Shown here: piece by piece, positions 11,905-23,824 of the stretch | How positions within the stretch are numbered: position 1 is the first letter of the stretch | Layout of the letters: the number at the start of each line of letters is the position of its first letter | NCBI GenBank assembly: GCA_024516035.1 | Contig: CM044962.1 | Coordinates: forward strand, 3,335,335 to 3,399,334 | Source: Bactericera cockerelli | Lineage: Eukaryota; Arthropoda; Insecta; Hemiptera; Triozidae | Direction of reading: 5' to 3' | Length of the DNA stretch: 64,000 nucleotides | Translations under genes and position numbers: made by a program | Notes under the pieces: generated by a model | Databases searched by the model: none | The model's input: the letters and a program-made list of their open reading frames with translations, nothing else | Told to the model about the DNA's origin: nothing

Positions 11905-12100
<196 letters not shown>

Positions 12101-12383
12101 TGTAATAAACAAACTGAACTGAACGAGCAAAAGATTGTTCAAAAGAAAATAAATATTATCTTTGGCCCGTTATGAAAAGAATAAAGGAGGAGAGAGAGTG
12201 AGAGGGAGAGAAAATAAAAATAATAAGAGATGATGAAGATAATAATAAATTTATTGAGATAAAAAGAGAAAATATCAAGGAGAAGAGGAAGAAAGGCAGA
12301 TAGGGAACAGGAAATGGGAGGGGGAGGAAACGAGAGAAACAGAGAGGGAGATAGAGAAAGGAAGAGAAGAGAGAGAGAGAGGT

Positions 12384-12496
12384 GGATCTGGAGATCGCTG
12401 GTTCAAGTCCCGGTTTCAGCGTGGATTTAGTAAAGCGAGTTGGAGTAGTTACCGATATCGCAAAAGTGATTAACACGAAATATTATGATAACTTTT
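12384..12496 (+). repeat. SINE family II, 5' truncated
   Basis: Starts near GGATCTGGAGATCGCTGG and keeps GTTCAAGTCCCGGTTTCAGCG and the GTGATTAACACGAA tail. Confidence 0.75.
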
Positions 12497-12574
12497 TTAT
12501 GATATAAATGCTCAGAGAAGTAGATTGAGCAAGAAGCAATTAGAAGAGAGAAGTTAGATGTAAGAAACATTGGA

Positions 12575-12581
12575 AGGAGAG

Positions 12582-12631
<50 letters not shown>

Positions 12632-12641
12632 AGAGAGACAG

Positions 12642-12682
<41 letters not shown>

Positions 12683-12685
12683 ATA
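12575..12685. repeat. (AG)n microsatellite
   Basis: Interrupted AG dinucleotide run. Confidence 0.95.
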
Positions 12686-12789
12686 AAAATAGATGAAGAT
12701 TGACTGTACCGTAAGATTATGGAAATACCGAGATGGGATTTCATATTTAGAATACGAATGGAGCTTTTCTTAGGGGTGTATGAAAAGGG

Positions 12790-13280
12790 CGCCCCCCCCC
12801 CCATCAACAAATGGAGTATATTTTAGGGGTAGTATGAAAAGAGGGGCGAAGGGGAGCAGAGGATGAGGATGGAGAAGGAGAATGAAAAGGATGGAGTTAG
12901 AGGAAGGAGCATCGAATCGGGGAGGGATTGTAAGGTGAAGGAGGCAGAGTTGTAGAGGAAGGGAGCGAGGGGAGGAAGGAGGAGGAATGAGGAGAAGAGT
13001 AAAGGGAAGAGAGGGAGAGGGAAAGTGAGGAGGGTGGGAATAGGGATTAGGGAGAGAGAGAGAAAGGGAATGTATTTTGCTGGCGCATTATAAGTAAATC
13101 CTTTTTGAAAAATAAAGAGAGGAGGTACAAAGAGGGAGAGAGAGGGAAGAAAGAGTAGAAATGGTAAAATTTTAAAACAAATTTTATTTTCGCTTATTTT
13201 ATCCCCATCTCTCTCTCTCCCTCTCCTCTCTTTCCATCCCTCCCCTTTCTCTCCCTCTCTTCTCTCTCTCACTTTCTCTG
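12790..13280. repeat. polypurine then polypyrimidine block
   Basis: C10 run at 12792-12801, AG-rich from 12830 to 13165, then TC-rich at 13205-13275. No gene is seen. Confidence 0.8.
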
Positions 13281-13469
13281 TGTGGCGCACTTCCTTTTAT
13301 AGGTTTGTATACATAATGACCCTGCAGGCGAAAGATAGGGAGGAGAAGAGGGAAAGTGGTAGAGACAGAAAATTAGGGAGGTAGAAAGAAGAGGAGGAGG
13401 GAAAAGGCGAGACTAGAGGAAGAATGGGGGGAGAAATGGTGGCGTGAAGAGATAGATAGGCAGTGAAAG

Positions 13470-13860
13470 AGAAAGAGAGAGTGAGTGAGTGAGTGAGTGA
13501 GTGAGTGAGAGTGAGTGAGTGGGAGAGTGAGTGAGAGAGTAAGTGAGGAGTAAGTGAGAGAGTGAGTGAGGAGTGAGTGAGTGAGTGAGTGATGAAGAGT
13601 GAGAGAGAGGAGAGAGCGGAGAGAGAGAGAGAGAGGGGAGAGAGAAGAGAGGAGTGTGGGGTGTAAGTGCGAGACAGATGGAGGATGAATTGTTTGGGGG
13701 AAGAAAAGGAAAGATACAAAGGAGGTGTAAATTAGGAGGGGGAAAAGGGAGAAAAGGGCTATGGGAGGGAACAAGAAGAGAAGGGTTAAGGGAGGGAAAA
13801 GGGAGAGAAGGGTAAAGGGAGAGAAATAGGAGAGGGAGAGTACGAGATCTGTGGTTGAAA
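13470..13860. repeat. (GTGA)n tetranucleotide and polypurine tract
   Basis: GTGA units fill about 13478-13600, then AG-rich sequence runs to about 13850. Minus-strand frames of up to 159 codons (Ser/Leu/Thr/His) are repeat translations. Confidence 0.9.
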
Positions 13861-13950
13861 AGTGTTGCTAGCTCTCCTCTGATGTGAGCCATGTTGACTT
13901 GGGAGAATTAACACTCCATCCATCTGTAGTTGTGGGAGTTGATAGAATTC

Positions 13951-14163
13951 GCACTGGTAGTCAAGTGGTTAACGCGCTAGCCTGATGATCCAGGTAGCGT
14001 AGGGATTCGTTGGTTCGAATCCCACCCAGTGCACGAATTTTTTCCTCATTAATTTGAGTTTGTCACCACATAATAAGAAGACTCAGAGGGTTACGTGGAA
14101 GAAAATGCTTTGAGCATTAACCTCGCCTGGTGGTTACCTTCCACCATAAAGTATTATTATTAT
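13951..14163 (+). repeat. tRNA-derived SINE, family III, full length
   Basis: Head GCACTGGTAGTCAAGTGGTTAACGCGCTAG, B box GGTTCGAATCCCACCCAGTGC, body GTTTGTCACCACATAATAA..GACTC..GAGGGTTA, tail CCTCGCCTGGTGGTTACCTTCCACC then ATT triplets. This is the best copy of family III in the window. Confidence 0.9.
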
Positions 14164-14349
14164 AATTTGTAATTTAATGGTCTTTTTTTAAATGAATGTT
14201 TATTTAAAGAGTGGTCTGTAACACAGGGTCCTTGGCCTACATACATTTTCAAGCATAACTATCTATCTGGCCTCGTGTACATTATTGTATACACGGGGAA
14301 AAAAATATTGGCGGGGAACCGAAATTTTCAAAACCTATAAAGGTAGCGA

Positions 14350-14451
14350 CGTTAAACCAAGTTCTTTTGTTGTTGCAAAATGGGGACTCGAACTAATGAT
14401 ATCCTGGCTACAAGTCCGCTGCCTTGTCAATCAAGCTACTGTGGTCGGTTG
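14350..14451 (-). repeat. SINE family II, degenerate head
   Basis: CTACAAGTCCGCTGCCTTGTCAATCAAGCTACTGTGGTCGG matches the family II head in minus orientation; the tail is lost. Confidence 0.6.
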
Positions 14452-14609
14452 TGACAGCAGAACAACTTGTGAATGTCTTCAGACTCTTCAGCCCAGGTTT
14501 TAATTTTGTATGAACTCCTGGAAACTTTTTCTGTATATGCAATGTGCAATGTTAGATGGACACAGAGCGCACTCCCTATGTAGTCTAGTAATCCTGGCTT
14601 TTAAAAATG

Positions 14610-15505
14610 CAAGTTTTGGTGTAGTTTTGATTTTTTGTACCATAGTGTATTTTGAGCTGCTGAACACGAATCTGAGGTTTGCCAACAAAAATTTTACCGG
14701 CAAATTTTTTTACAGGCAAAAAAACAGGCAAAAAATTGGACTATTTTTAGTTTTTCTGAAATATCTCCCAAGTGATTTAATAAACGCCAACACTAACTCC
14801 ATACAAAGTTGTTCACAACTAAATTCCCTACATTTTATATTCTACAAAAAAAATTGTGCAACCAACCTTTGAGCTTTGAGGGCGCCCGCAAAATGCAGGC
14901 AAAAAATCAAAAGTGGCCACATTTGCGATTTTTTAAAATTTTACTTCAAAATAACGCTCCTGACAATATTTTTGGCAGTTAAAGACGTCATTGATGGCTT
15001 ACAGGCTAAAGTTTCAGACTTTTTCAGCCTTTTAGAAGGACCTTTGCAGCCTTTTGGAGTGATCACAGTCACCTGTGTCTATCTAGAACGGCTAGAACCC
15101 TGGTTTTAAAACAAAAAGTTTTGCTGTACTTGTGATTTTTGGTAATATAGTGTATTTATAGCTGCAAAGTATGAATTTGACGTTTGCCAACAAAAAAAAA
15201 TGCCGTCATTTTTTTAACAGGCAAAAACGGCCTGAATGGAGCTTTTTTCAGTTTTTAACAATATCTCCGAAACTGTGCATTTCAAAGCAACGTTGGGTGA
15301 ATACTAAGTTCAACATAACTAAATTTCCTACATATTATGTTCCCAATATTTTTTTGTGCAACGAACCTTTGAGCTTTGAGAGCGTCCTCAAAGGCCAGGC
15401 AAAAAGTCAGAAAAGGCAAATTTGAAATTTTTGAAGTTTACCTCGACATAAACTTCTTGGCAGTGTGAATGATATTAATAATGGTTTAAAGGCTAAATTT
15501 TTTGA
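14610..15505 (+). repeat. left terminal inverted repeat arm
   Basis: Pairs with 17010-17905 in inverse orientation. High identity between arms implies recent activity or gene conversion. Short frames inside it (120, 77 and 84 codons) have mirror images in the other arm and are not genes. Confidence 0.85.
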
Positions 15506-16835
15506 CATTTACAGTACATCTTTGTGAGGGACTTGGATCAGGGTCCTCCATTGATGGCATGATATCGCAATGCAAGCATAGAGCGGAGCAGGAGAGTCCT
15601 TCTTTCCTGCAGCCACAGTTTCCTGTACATTTGCAGGAAACGAACTTCAGCAATTCGGGGGGAGCGGGGGCAGAGAGATTTAATATAGGTTCTAGACCTG
15701 TTTGAGTTTGCTTCCATCCCCATTCTTCAGGAGCTTTACTTACTCCCAACCATTGTTGCACTTGATGGTACAGGGTACACCCTGAGGGAGTGCACACGGT
15801 GATAACGCAGCAATGTTGGAGTTGATTCTAAAGGCTACCTTGGTATAACATATGTATCGCAGATGGTTAAGTGAAGACGGACTTTTTCCACTGGACGCAT
15901 ACAAATGTATTAAGAAGCGTTCTCCTGCTGCCGCTACAGAGTCTTGGGACGCTTTAGAGTCTTTGAAGACGTCTATAACTTTTCCAAGACTAGGACTTTT
16001 TACAAGGGTTTTTAAAAATTTCCCTATTTCCTTGTTTAAAGAGAGCCGACGTCTTATCACACCTGCTCATTGCATGTAGAAAGAGGATGTGTTCTTTCAC
16101 GCATGAGGAAGTTGCAGCTTCAAGGGGCGAATACAAAGCTGGACAAATGGTCTGCTTTCCAGGTTTTAAATAGAAGACATTGTCAACTTCACAGAGCACA
16201 ATCAAGATTACTAATATTCCCCTACTATAGTAACAGTCTCATTTGAGTGCGGTCGTAACAATCAGTACGCCTGCATCTTCTTCTGCCTGCTTATATTGCA
16301 AACCTGCTTCTGAAAGTTTGGTAGCAAGTAAGTCAATGAGACGACTCTTATTTCTTGGATTTGCTAGAAAATTATCTTTTGACATTGTTGGTGTCATGGT
16401 GTCATCAAAAAGCATGTCTGCAGATGAGAGAGTCCTCGTTCTCCTCATACGCTCAGCTGTCTTTGTTCCTCTTTGAATATCTTCAGGCTAGCCATCGAAG
16501 ACAACTACTGCCCCAGGATATTTGGAGATGACATACTGCATGTATCTGTCACAGTTTGAAGAGAATGATGCATTTGTAGGCCAGACTGTGTAACTCTGTG
16601 TAAACAGGAATTCCCCATCAATTACATATTGCACCTGACCAGTAAAGTGCTTGTTCGTCAGGGGCTTAAGATCTTTGTATAGAGTGGACTTTGTTCCTTT
16701 TCTCATGCATCCTTTGTCAAAAAGTGACAGAGAATAAGGTCCTAGATCGTAGATCAAAAAGTTTTCGAGTTTTTCGTTGGAATGCTTAGCAAATGAAATC
16801 CGTTGGAATAAAGTTGTGGGATTCACGGGGACCAT
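15486..16835 (-). pseudogene. transposon-borne PIN-like / tesmin-CXC protein, degenerate
   Basis: Minus-strand frames in order: 16835-16488 contains YDLGPYSLSLFDKGCMRKGT and ends at VVVFDG followed by a TAG; 16470-16239 has LFDDTMTPTMSKDNFL and EEDAGVLIVTTAL; 16205-15990 has FYLKPGKQ and LFLHAMSRCDKTSALF; 16060-15740 has AAAGERFLIHLY; 15797-15486 has TLYHQVQQWLG, PEEWGWK and a cysteine cluster CKCTGNCGCRKEGLSC. From general knowledge this order matches a family of uncharacterised invertebrate proteins with an N-terminal PIN/FEN-like nuclease fold and a C-terminal tesmin/TSO1-type CXC motif. At least four frame breaks and an internal stop make it inactive. The CXC cluster also looks shortened. 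Confidence 0.7.
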
Positions 16836-17009
16836 TCGAACATCTCCATTCTATTTTTGTTGTCTCTTTTTACTCCTGCATCCTTCAAAGCAACGTGTTG
16901 ATCAGAGCTAGAAAGCGAAACACCACAGTCCTAGATTGATGTAAGTGATCCTGATCTAGATCCAGGTATTACAAAAAATCTGCAAAGGTCACAAAATTTA
17001 GCTTCTAAA

Positions 17010-17905
17010 GTTTAGACCTTTAGAGGCTAAACTAAACAATATCATACACACTGCCAAGTAGGTTATGTCGAGGTAAAACTTCAAAAAGTCCAAATTTGCC
17101 TTTTCTGATTTTTTGCCTGGGCTTTGAGGACGCTCTCAAAGCTCAAAGGTTGGTTGCACAACAAAATTTTGGGAACATAATATGTAGGAAATTTAGTTAT
17201 GTTGAACTTAGTATTCACCCAACGTTGCTTTGAAATGCACAGTTTCGGAGATATTGTTAAAAACTGAAAAAAGCTCCATTCAGGCCGTTTTTGCCTGTTA
17301 AAAAAATGACGGCATTTTTTTTTGTTGGCAAACGTCAAATTCATACTTTGCAGCTATAAATACACTATATTACCAAAAATCACAAGTACAGCAAAACTTT
17401 TTGTTTTAAAACCAGGGTTCTAGATAGACACAGGTGACTGTGATCACTCCAATAGGCTGCAAAGGTCCTTCTAAAAGGCTGAAAAAGTCTGATACTTTAG
17501 CCTGTAAGCCATCAATGACGTCTTTAACTGCCAAAAATATTGTCAGGAGCGTTATTTTGAAGTAAAATTTTAAAAAATCGCAAATGTGGCCACTTTTGAT
17601 TTTTTGCCTGCATTTTGAGGGCGCCCTCAAAGCTCAAAGGTTGGTCGCACAATTTTTTTTGTAGAATATAAAATGTAGGGAATTTAGTTGTAAACAACTT
17701 TGTATGGAGTTAGTGTTGTCGTTTATTAAATCACTTGGGAGATATTTCAGAAAAACTAAAAATAGTCCAATTTTTTGCCTGTTTTTTGCCTGTAAAAAAA
17801 TTTGCCGGTAAAATTTTTGTTGGCAAACCTCAGATTCGTGTTCAGCAGCTCAAAATACACTATGGTACAAAAAATCAAAACTACACCAAAACTTGCATTT
17901 ATTCG
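17010..17905 (-). repeat. right terminal inverted repeat arm
   Basis: Inverse copy of 14610-15505, with only scattered substitutions and short indels. Confidence 0.85.
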
Positions 17906-18051
17906 CTATTTTTGGGCTTGCGTACTAGACTAATGTGTTGAGTATTAAATGTACATGTACACTTGTACAGTTATAGTTATTATACCTTATTATTTTTGTG
18001 TTATTGTATTATCTGGTTGCATCATTACAAAAATTAGCTGCCACATTTGTT

Positions 18052-18290
18052 CAATCACAATCGTGTATCGCATCTGAGTTCGGGGTAGGTCGGGAGTTAG
18101 AGAGAAATAGTAAATATATTTTTACTACAGACTGAACATCATTGTGATGCTTGCCGTGAGACACAGTACTGACAAACTTTAACATTTTTAAATATTTTTT
18201 TTTTTTCTTTTTTGTTTCTTGGGAATGATTCAAGGTTTGTATAATGGTTGTGGATATTCGACTTGAACCTCGATATAAATACAATTTGTA
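18052..18290 (-). repeat. dispersed repeat, paired with 33480-33690
   Basis: The minus strand reads GAGGTTCAAGTCGAAT.TCCACAAC, AAGAAACAAAAAAGAAAAAA, AAAGTTTGTCAGTACTGTGTCTCACGGCAAGCATCACA. The same order occurs on the plus strand at 33480-33690. Its 42-residue match between frames suggests a remnant of a coding or structured element of unknown type. Confidence 0.7.
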
Positions 18291-18474
18291 ATTTCAAGGA
18301 ATCACCGAGCAGGTTAATTAACAATTTACTTCTCTCTTTCTTCCATGATTTTTATATTACTTAATTCAAGAAAATCCCTCCGGCGCTGCTCTTACGAAGA
18401 AATGGAATTTGCAAGTGGAAAATAATTAACAAAGACTAGAAGAGTCTACTTCTGGCGAATTATTTTGCAACACC

Positions 18475-18841
18475 CTCTCTATTTCTCTCTCTCTCCCTCT
18501 CCGTCAATCATGTTTTTCTTTTCATGATTCTTCCTCTTCTTTTTCTTATTCTCCTTCTTCCTTTACCTTCTTCTTTTGCCTTTTCACTCTTTTTCTCCTT
18601 AATAATTATTTTTGAAACCCCCTTCCTCTCTCTCTCAAGATTTTTTTTCTCTGTCCTTTTCTCTTTGATTTCTATCTCAATTCCTCGTCCTCTCTTCTCC
18701 ACGACTTTACCTCTTTCTTCTTCTCCACATCCATTTCAATCTCTCTCCTTCTCTCCCCTTCAGTTTATAATAATCTTTCACTCTTTTCTCTGTTGCTCTA
18801 TTCATATTTTTTTCTCTCCTTCGTCACTTTCTGTTCCTCTT

Positions 18842-18877
<36 letters not shown>

Positions 18878-18900
18878 CCTCTCTCTCTTTTCTCTCAATT
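18475..18900. repeat. polypyrimidine tract with (TC)n
   Basis: About 425 bp of C and T on the plus strand, ending in a (TC)n run at 18848-18875. Confidence 0.9.
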
Positions 18901-18949
18901 TAAGTAATAAGGAGTTGGAGAAACGCTGGAAAAACTTTAATTAATTTGA

Positions 18950-19142
18950 ATAGAGAGAGAGAGAAAAGAGAGAGGGAGATATTGTAAGCCTTGCCTCTCA
19001 CTCTCTTGCTGTTTTTTTTATACTTAAAATGTATAATTAAGCTCGGGTGGTTTTTTATATTAAAAAAAGAGGAGTGAGAGTGACAAGGAGAGAGAGAGGG
19101 GGGGGTAAATTTTCTCGGCTTATCCAAACGTGAACACTGAAG

Positions 19143-19178
<36 letters not shown>

Positions 19179-19180
19179 TT
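18950..19180. repeat. GA-rich block with (AG)n
   Basis: AG patches at 18950-18985, 19080-19105 and 19145-19178 with AT-rich gaps. Confidence 0.8.
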
Positions 19181-19309
19181 TAAAAAAAGAGGTTTTACCG
19201 TTAGAAATCTGACAACCATGCCTCATTTTGAAGTCTGTGAATTTTTTTCCATTCATATTTTTTTGAAAAATTTCTTCTTGGTTCTTAAAATTTCAGTTTT
19301 TTTTTTCAA

Positions 19310-19456
19310 ATCTCACTCTCATAATCCCCAAATTACCTTTTCACCCTTTCAACCGTCACACAACACATTCTGATTGGTTAATTTGGACGCAGTAACCAAT
19401 TAGAGTGCGTTTTGTGACGGTTGAAAAGGAGATTCGGGGATTTTGAGAGTGGAGAA
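19310..19456. mobile_element. ~145-bp fold-back MITE
   Basis: CTCACTCTCATAATCCCC..CCTTTTCA..TCAACCGTCAC is mirrored by GTGACGGTTGAAAAGG..CGGGGATTTTGAGAGTG. The arms (~65 bp each) can form a hairpin with a short loop containing GGTTAATTTGG. Confidence 0.75.
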
Positions 19457-19459
19457 TTA

Positions 19460-20360
19460 TTCTGGAACTTGTACCAGTACCTGATTGATGGAATTATGGA
19501 AAATGTATTTGCAAAGAATATAATAATCATTATCATTACTATTATGACTCTCTTAGCTTATTCATTTATATACTATTGAACAATGAACAATTGAACATAC
19601 CGACGTAATTAATCAATCATATACAATACTTAACTTATTATAGGATAAGGAAAGTAAAAATGGACAGAAGAGTTTGTTCAACAGTAAAAAAAAAACGATT
19701 AAACCTACATAAAATACCCTGTTGGTTGCACTCATAGCTTCATGTACAGATTAATTTACATACTAGAGTTCAGGCGTGGCCGGTGGGAAAACTTTTTGGG
19801 GGTGCTGCCACCAAACCGGACTAAAATGGGATTTATCGAGTCGCTCTTTCACTAATTAAACAGTTTGAGTTTCTTTACCATGCCAATCAATGGTTGAAAG
19901 GTTATCCTTAGCCATTCAGCGAGGAAACAGTGCGAGTGTATTGGCTCTTTACCTTCCACTGAGGCAATGGAAGAGATATTTTATGTATTTGTAAAATTTG
20001 AGTTTTTTTAAATAAAGATTTAATTATTCTAGAAATGTGTGCTGATTTTCATTGCATACTAGCTAGGCCTTGAGAAAATTCTTTTTGTCTGGGGGTGCTG
20101 CAGTTCCGCAGCTCCTTAGCACTGGCCGCGCCTGATAGAGACCTAACCTAACCTTACAAGGGTCTACGGGACGTAAATTCAATTAAACATACAAATTAAT
20201 TGGAAAGGACAGCAATGAGAAAGAAATATATTCAACTCTTACTCCTGAATTTAATTGAAATTGAAAACATAAAACCTCACGAGTCCTTTTTTTATTTAAA
20301 TTAATTAATTCTTAATTAAAAGAAGTAGAAGTGACTTTTCTACTCTCAGCATTTTACGCC
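19460..20360. other. gene-free spacer
   Basis: AT-rich; no exon recognised. It holds GGATAAGGAAAGTAAAA at 19642, an end word of the element family seen at 27.45-28.12 kb, and TAACCTAACCTTAC at 20142 without further telomere-like repeats. Confidence 0.5.
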
Positions 20361-20364
20361 ATTG

Positions 20365-21368
20365 CTGATTTTTCTTTCTCTTTCTCTCCCTTTTATCTTT
20401 CTCTCTCTTTCTCATTCTCTCTTTCTCTCCCTTTTAATTTTTTTTCTCTTTCTCTCCATTTTTAATTTTTCCCTCCTTCTCTCTTTCTCTCTCTCTAGGT
20501 ATACTTTTCTATCTTGCATTTGCTCTCTTAATTCCTGTCTCTCTTTCTTTCCCTTTTAAATTTTCTCTCTTCCTCTCTCTATAGCTTTACTTTTCTATAT
20601 TGCACTTGCTCTCTCTGTCTTAATTCCTGTCTCTCTCTTTCTCTCACTGTCTTAATGCTTTGTCCTTCTCCTTGTCAAACCCCTCTCACTCTACCCTTTA
20701 ACCTTTTCTTACTTTCCTTAATCCCTTTGAATCCTCACCCGATCTCTCTCCTCCTCTCTCTCCTTCCACCTCCGCCTCTCACTCCCCCTCCCCCAGTTTC
20801 CTCCCTCCATCCCCCCCTATTCTTTTATAACTTTCTTTTTTATACTCTCTCTCCCTCCTCTTACTTAATCCCCCATATTTTTTCTTCGTATTTCTTTACT
20901 TTGAGTTTTCCCGAGGGATTACTTTGTCTCCCTCCCTCGTCTCCCTCCTCCTCCTCCTCCCCTTCCTCCTCCTCCCCTACCCCTCCACACTTCAATCTTA
21001 TAATCTCCTTTAACACCCGGACACTGGAAGAGAGAGAGATATATAAATAGAGAAGAGAGAGAGATAAAAATAGAGAGAGAGAGAAAAGGATTGAGAAAAA
21101 AATAAAAAGAGTTGTAAAGAAGATATAGCGGGAACAAAAAAAGGTTGAAATATGAAGATAGAGAGTGAGAGAAAGAAAGGAAAGAGTAGAAAAAGAGAGG
21201 AGAGAGAGAGAGTTTTTTTTTAATTTGAATAGAATCTTTATTTGAAAGATAGTTCTGTTATAATTTTATGTACACCTCCCAAGATACTTCTCTCTTTTCT
21301 ATCAAGGAGACAGACAGAAAGCGAGAGAGAAGAAAGGAGAGAGAGAGAAAGAGAAGAGAGAGAGAGAG

Positions 21369-21399
<31 letters not shown>

Positions 21400-22112
21400 T
21401 AATTATAATAAAGAGACAAAAGAAATAATAAAGAAACAGAAAAATAACGAGAGAAAAAAGATAGATATAAGAATATTAAAGAGATAAAATAGAGGGAGAG
21501 ATAATAGAGAGGGGTATATTCCCTAACCTCCTACCACTTGTCGGTTAGTCCTCCTCCTCCTTACCTCTCCTACCCTCCTTCCTTACTCCTCCTCCTCCTT
21601 TCCTTTCCACTCCTCACTTTTCCTCTCCCTTCATACTCTTCAATACCTCTGAATCCCTGAGATACCTTTCATCTCTTTATCTCCTTCCTTCTCCTCCTCT
21701 TACTTTCCTCTACTCCTCCTAATACTCTATTTACCTCCTAAACATCCTTCTCTTTCTCCCCCCAACAACTATCTCTGCTTCACATTTTTATCTCTTCCAC
21801 CTTCAATTCACCTCTCTCCTCCTCATCACAATACTCTCCTTTGCCATCCTAACCACTCTCTTCCTCTCTTCGCCTCTACATTACATCTATGTCTGATCCA
21901 CATAGTTTTCTCTTTTTCTTCTCTCCTCCAGCTCCTAATACCTTCCATTCACCTCTCTCCTCCTGCCTTACTCCTAATACTTTCTATTCCCCTCCTAATT
22001 TTTTTCCTCAATTTTCTCCTCCTCCTCCTCCTACTACCCTCCTTCCCTCCTCCTCCCCCTCCCCAAGCTATCTTCCTCTGAATGTTTTCCCTGGAGATTC
22101 GTAAACTTGTAC

Positions 22113-22153
<41 letters not shown>

Positions 22154-22235
22154 TCTCTCTCTCCTCTTCTCTCTTCTCTCTCTCTCTCTCTCTCTCCCTC
22201 CCTCCTCCTCCCAGTTCTCCCACACCCCCACAACT
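20365..22235. repeat. alternating polypyrimidine and polypurine blocks
   Basis: Pyrimidine-rich at 20365-20990, purine-rich at 21015-21515 (with (AG)n at 21350-21400), pyrimidine-rich at 21530-22230 including (TC)n at 22112-22152. Successive blocks are complementary in composition. No gene is seen in frames of up to 178 codons. Confidence 0.85.
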
Positions 22236-23060
22236 ATCCTTCTTGTACTTTTTTATTTCGTCTCGTATATTTTTTCTACCTCCCTCTATCTATACATCTA
22301 TCTATCCTTACATTATATCTACAAACAATATATAAATTATATGTATACATATATAAATATATACATCCTTTTACCCCGCTCTCAATCTCAATCTTTATTC
22401 TCCTTTTTTTTGTCCTCTTTGCTAGAGCTTCCTGTTTTTTTCCATTTTTTTTTTCATCTTTTCTTTTAGATCTCTATCTCTATTTTTTTGCATTCTTTCT
22501 CTATTATTTTATCTTCTCTTCTCTCTCTCTTCTCCTTTCCTTTCTCTCTCTGCTTTGTCGCTATTACCTTCTTCATTTCCTTTTGTTGATAAAAAAATCT
22601 TTTTTTCTTCTAAGGTAGTTTTCTTAGTGTCCCCGTTCTTTCTTTTTTTTATCTCTCTGCAAGCATTTTGTTATTCCGTCGTGTCTATTCACAGTCAACT
22701 TCCTGTGCTCTCTCACTTGCTCTTTTCTCTCTCTCTCTCTCTCTCTTTCTAATAGATAGTAGAGGGAGGTAGAGAGAGAGATTGAGGAGAGAGAGAAGGA
22801 AAGAGAATGAGAGAGAAAGAAAGAAAAGGAGAAGAGAAGAGAGAAGGAAAGAAAGAAAAGAGAAAGAAAGGAAGAAGAAGAGAGAGAGAGAAGAGAAAGA
22901 GAGAGAGAGAAGGAAAAGAGAGAGAGAAGAAAAGAGAAGGAAGAAGAGAAGAGAAGAAAGAGAGAGGGAGGAGTTAAATTCCTTATTCGCCACAACTTTG
23001 TTATAAAATTAACTTTTTAATGCAGAAGTTTACATAATTATAAATGTACCTAAAACTTAA
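22235..23060. repeat. T-rich then polypurine block
   Basis: T- and TC-rich sequence to about 22745, then A/G-only sequence at 22750-22975. Confidence 0.8.
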
Positions 23061-23065
23061 AAGGG

Positions 23066-23192
23066 TGTGTGTGTGTGGGTGTGTGTGTGAGTGTGTGTGG
23101 TGTGTGTGGTGTGTTGTGTGTGTGTGTGTGTGTGTGTTTGAGAGAGAGAGAGAGGAGAAAGGAGAAAAAAAGAAAGAGAAAGAAAGAGAGAC

Positions 23193-23235
<43 letters not shown>
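23066..23235. repeat. (GT)n-(GA)n compound microsatellite
   Basis: GT dinucleotides at 23066-23138 pass directly into GAGAGA/AAAGAGA sequence ending at about 23235. Confidence 0.95.
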
Positions 23236-23242
<7 letters not shown>

Positions 23243-23459
23243 CCTTTTTTTCACAAGAAGCATTTTATTTAAAGTGTTTAAATTTTTCTCTATATTACAT
23301 ATGTGGGTATAGCAACAGATGCTGCAATTACCCCTTCAAAAAGTCCCTTTAATCTCATTATTATTGGATTGATTATTTATTAATAAAAAAATCATACTTA
23401 TGTATGTTATTATAGAAAAAAAACCAAAAATAATAATAATAACTAGATACAAGTAAGTT

Positions 23460-23600
23460 AAATTATCATATTTGTGTTGATCACTTTCGCAATGTCATAA
23501 CTGCTCAAACTAGCTTTTCTAAATTTTTGCTTAACTTAGGACATGAACCACTGACCTCCAGATTACAAGCCTTATCCTTATCTAGCAAGCTACTGATGTA
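23460..23600 (-). repeat. tRNA-derived SINE, family II
   Basis: Tail, B-box region (GGACATGAACCACTGACCTCC) and head in minus orientation, moderately diverged. Confidence 0.75.
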
Positions 23601-23659
23601 GTACATACACTTATTGATAACTTATAGTACTACTTCTTACTTACCTACCTACTTACCAG

Positions 23660-23824
23660 CATGCACTAGTCAAGTGGGAAACGCACTAGTCTGATAATCA
23701 GGGTAGCAGCGTAGGGATCCTTTGGTTCGAATCCCACCCAGTGCATGAATTTTCCTCATTAATTTGAGTTTGCGAGCATTAATCTCGCCTGGTGGTTACC
23801 TTTCACTAAAGAGTATTATTATTA
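23660..23824 (+). repeat. tRNA-derived SINE, family III, internally deleted
   Basis: Head GCACTAGTCAAGTGG, B box GGTTCGAATCCCACCCAGTGC and the tail TCTCGCCTGGTGGTTACC are kept. The GACCACATAATAATAAGACTC body is missing. Confidence 0.85.

Larger units (their letters stand above)
14581..17932. mobile_element. DNA transposon with ~920-bp terminal inverted repeats
   Basis: The element begins TAGTCTAGTA and ends TACTAGACTA, its exact reverse complement. Flanks show a possible 3-bp ATG target duplication (14578-14580 and 17933-17935). The first ~30 bp inside each end differ, but from GCAAGTTTTGGTGTAG inward the arms at about 14610-15505 and 17010-17905 are near-identical inverted copies. Each arm holds two related blocks that share the words GCCAACAAAAA, CAACCTTTGAGCTTTGAG and GCAAAAA. 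The 1.5-kb centre carries a minus-strand broken gene with PIN-like and CXC-like parts. The superfamily is unknown: no DDE transposase was seen. Confidence 0.8.

Noticed and set aside
14510..15425. three frames of 77-120 codons in the transposon arm
   Set aside because: The same translations occur in the opposite arm (17081-17630) with differing breaks; they follow arm identity rather than coding constraint.
20140..20160. telomere-like TAACCTAACC
   Set aside because: Only two units, no array.
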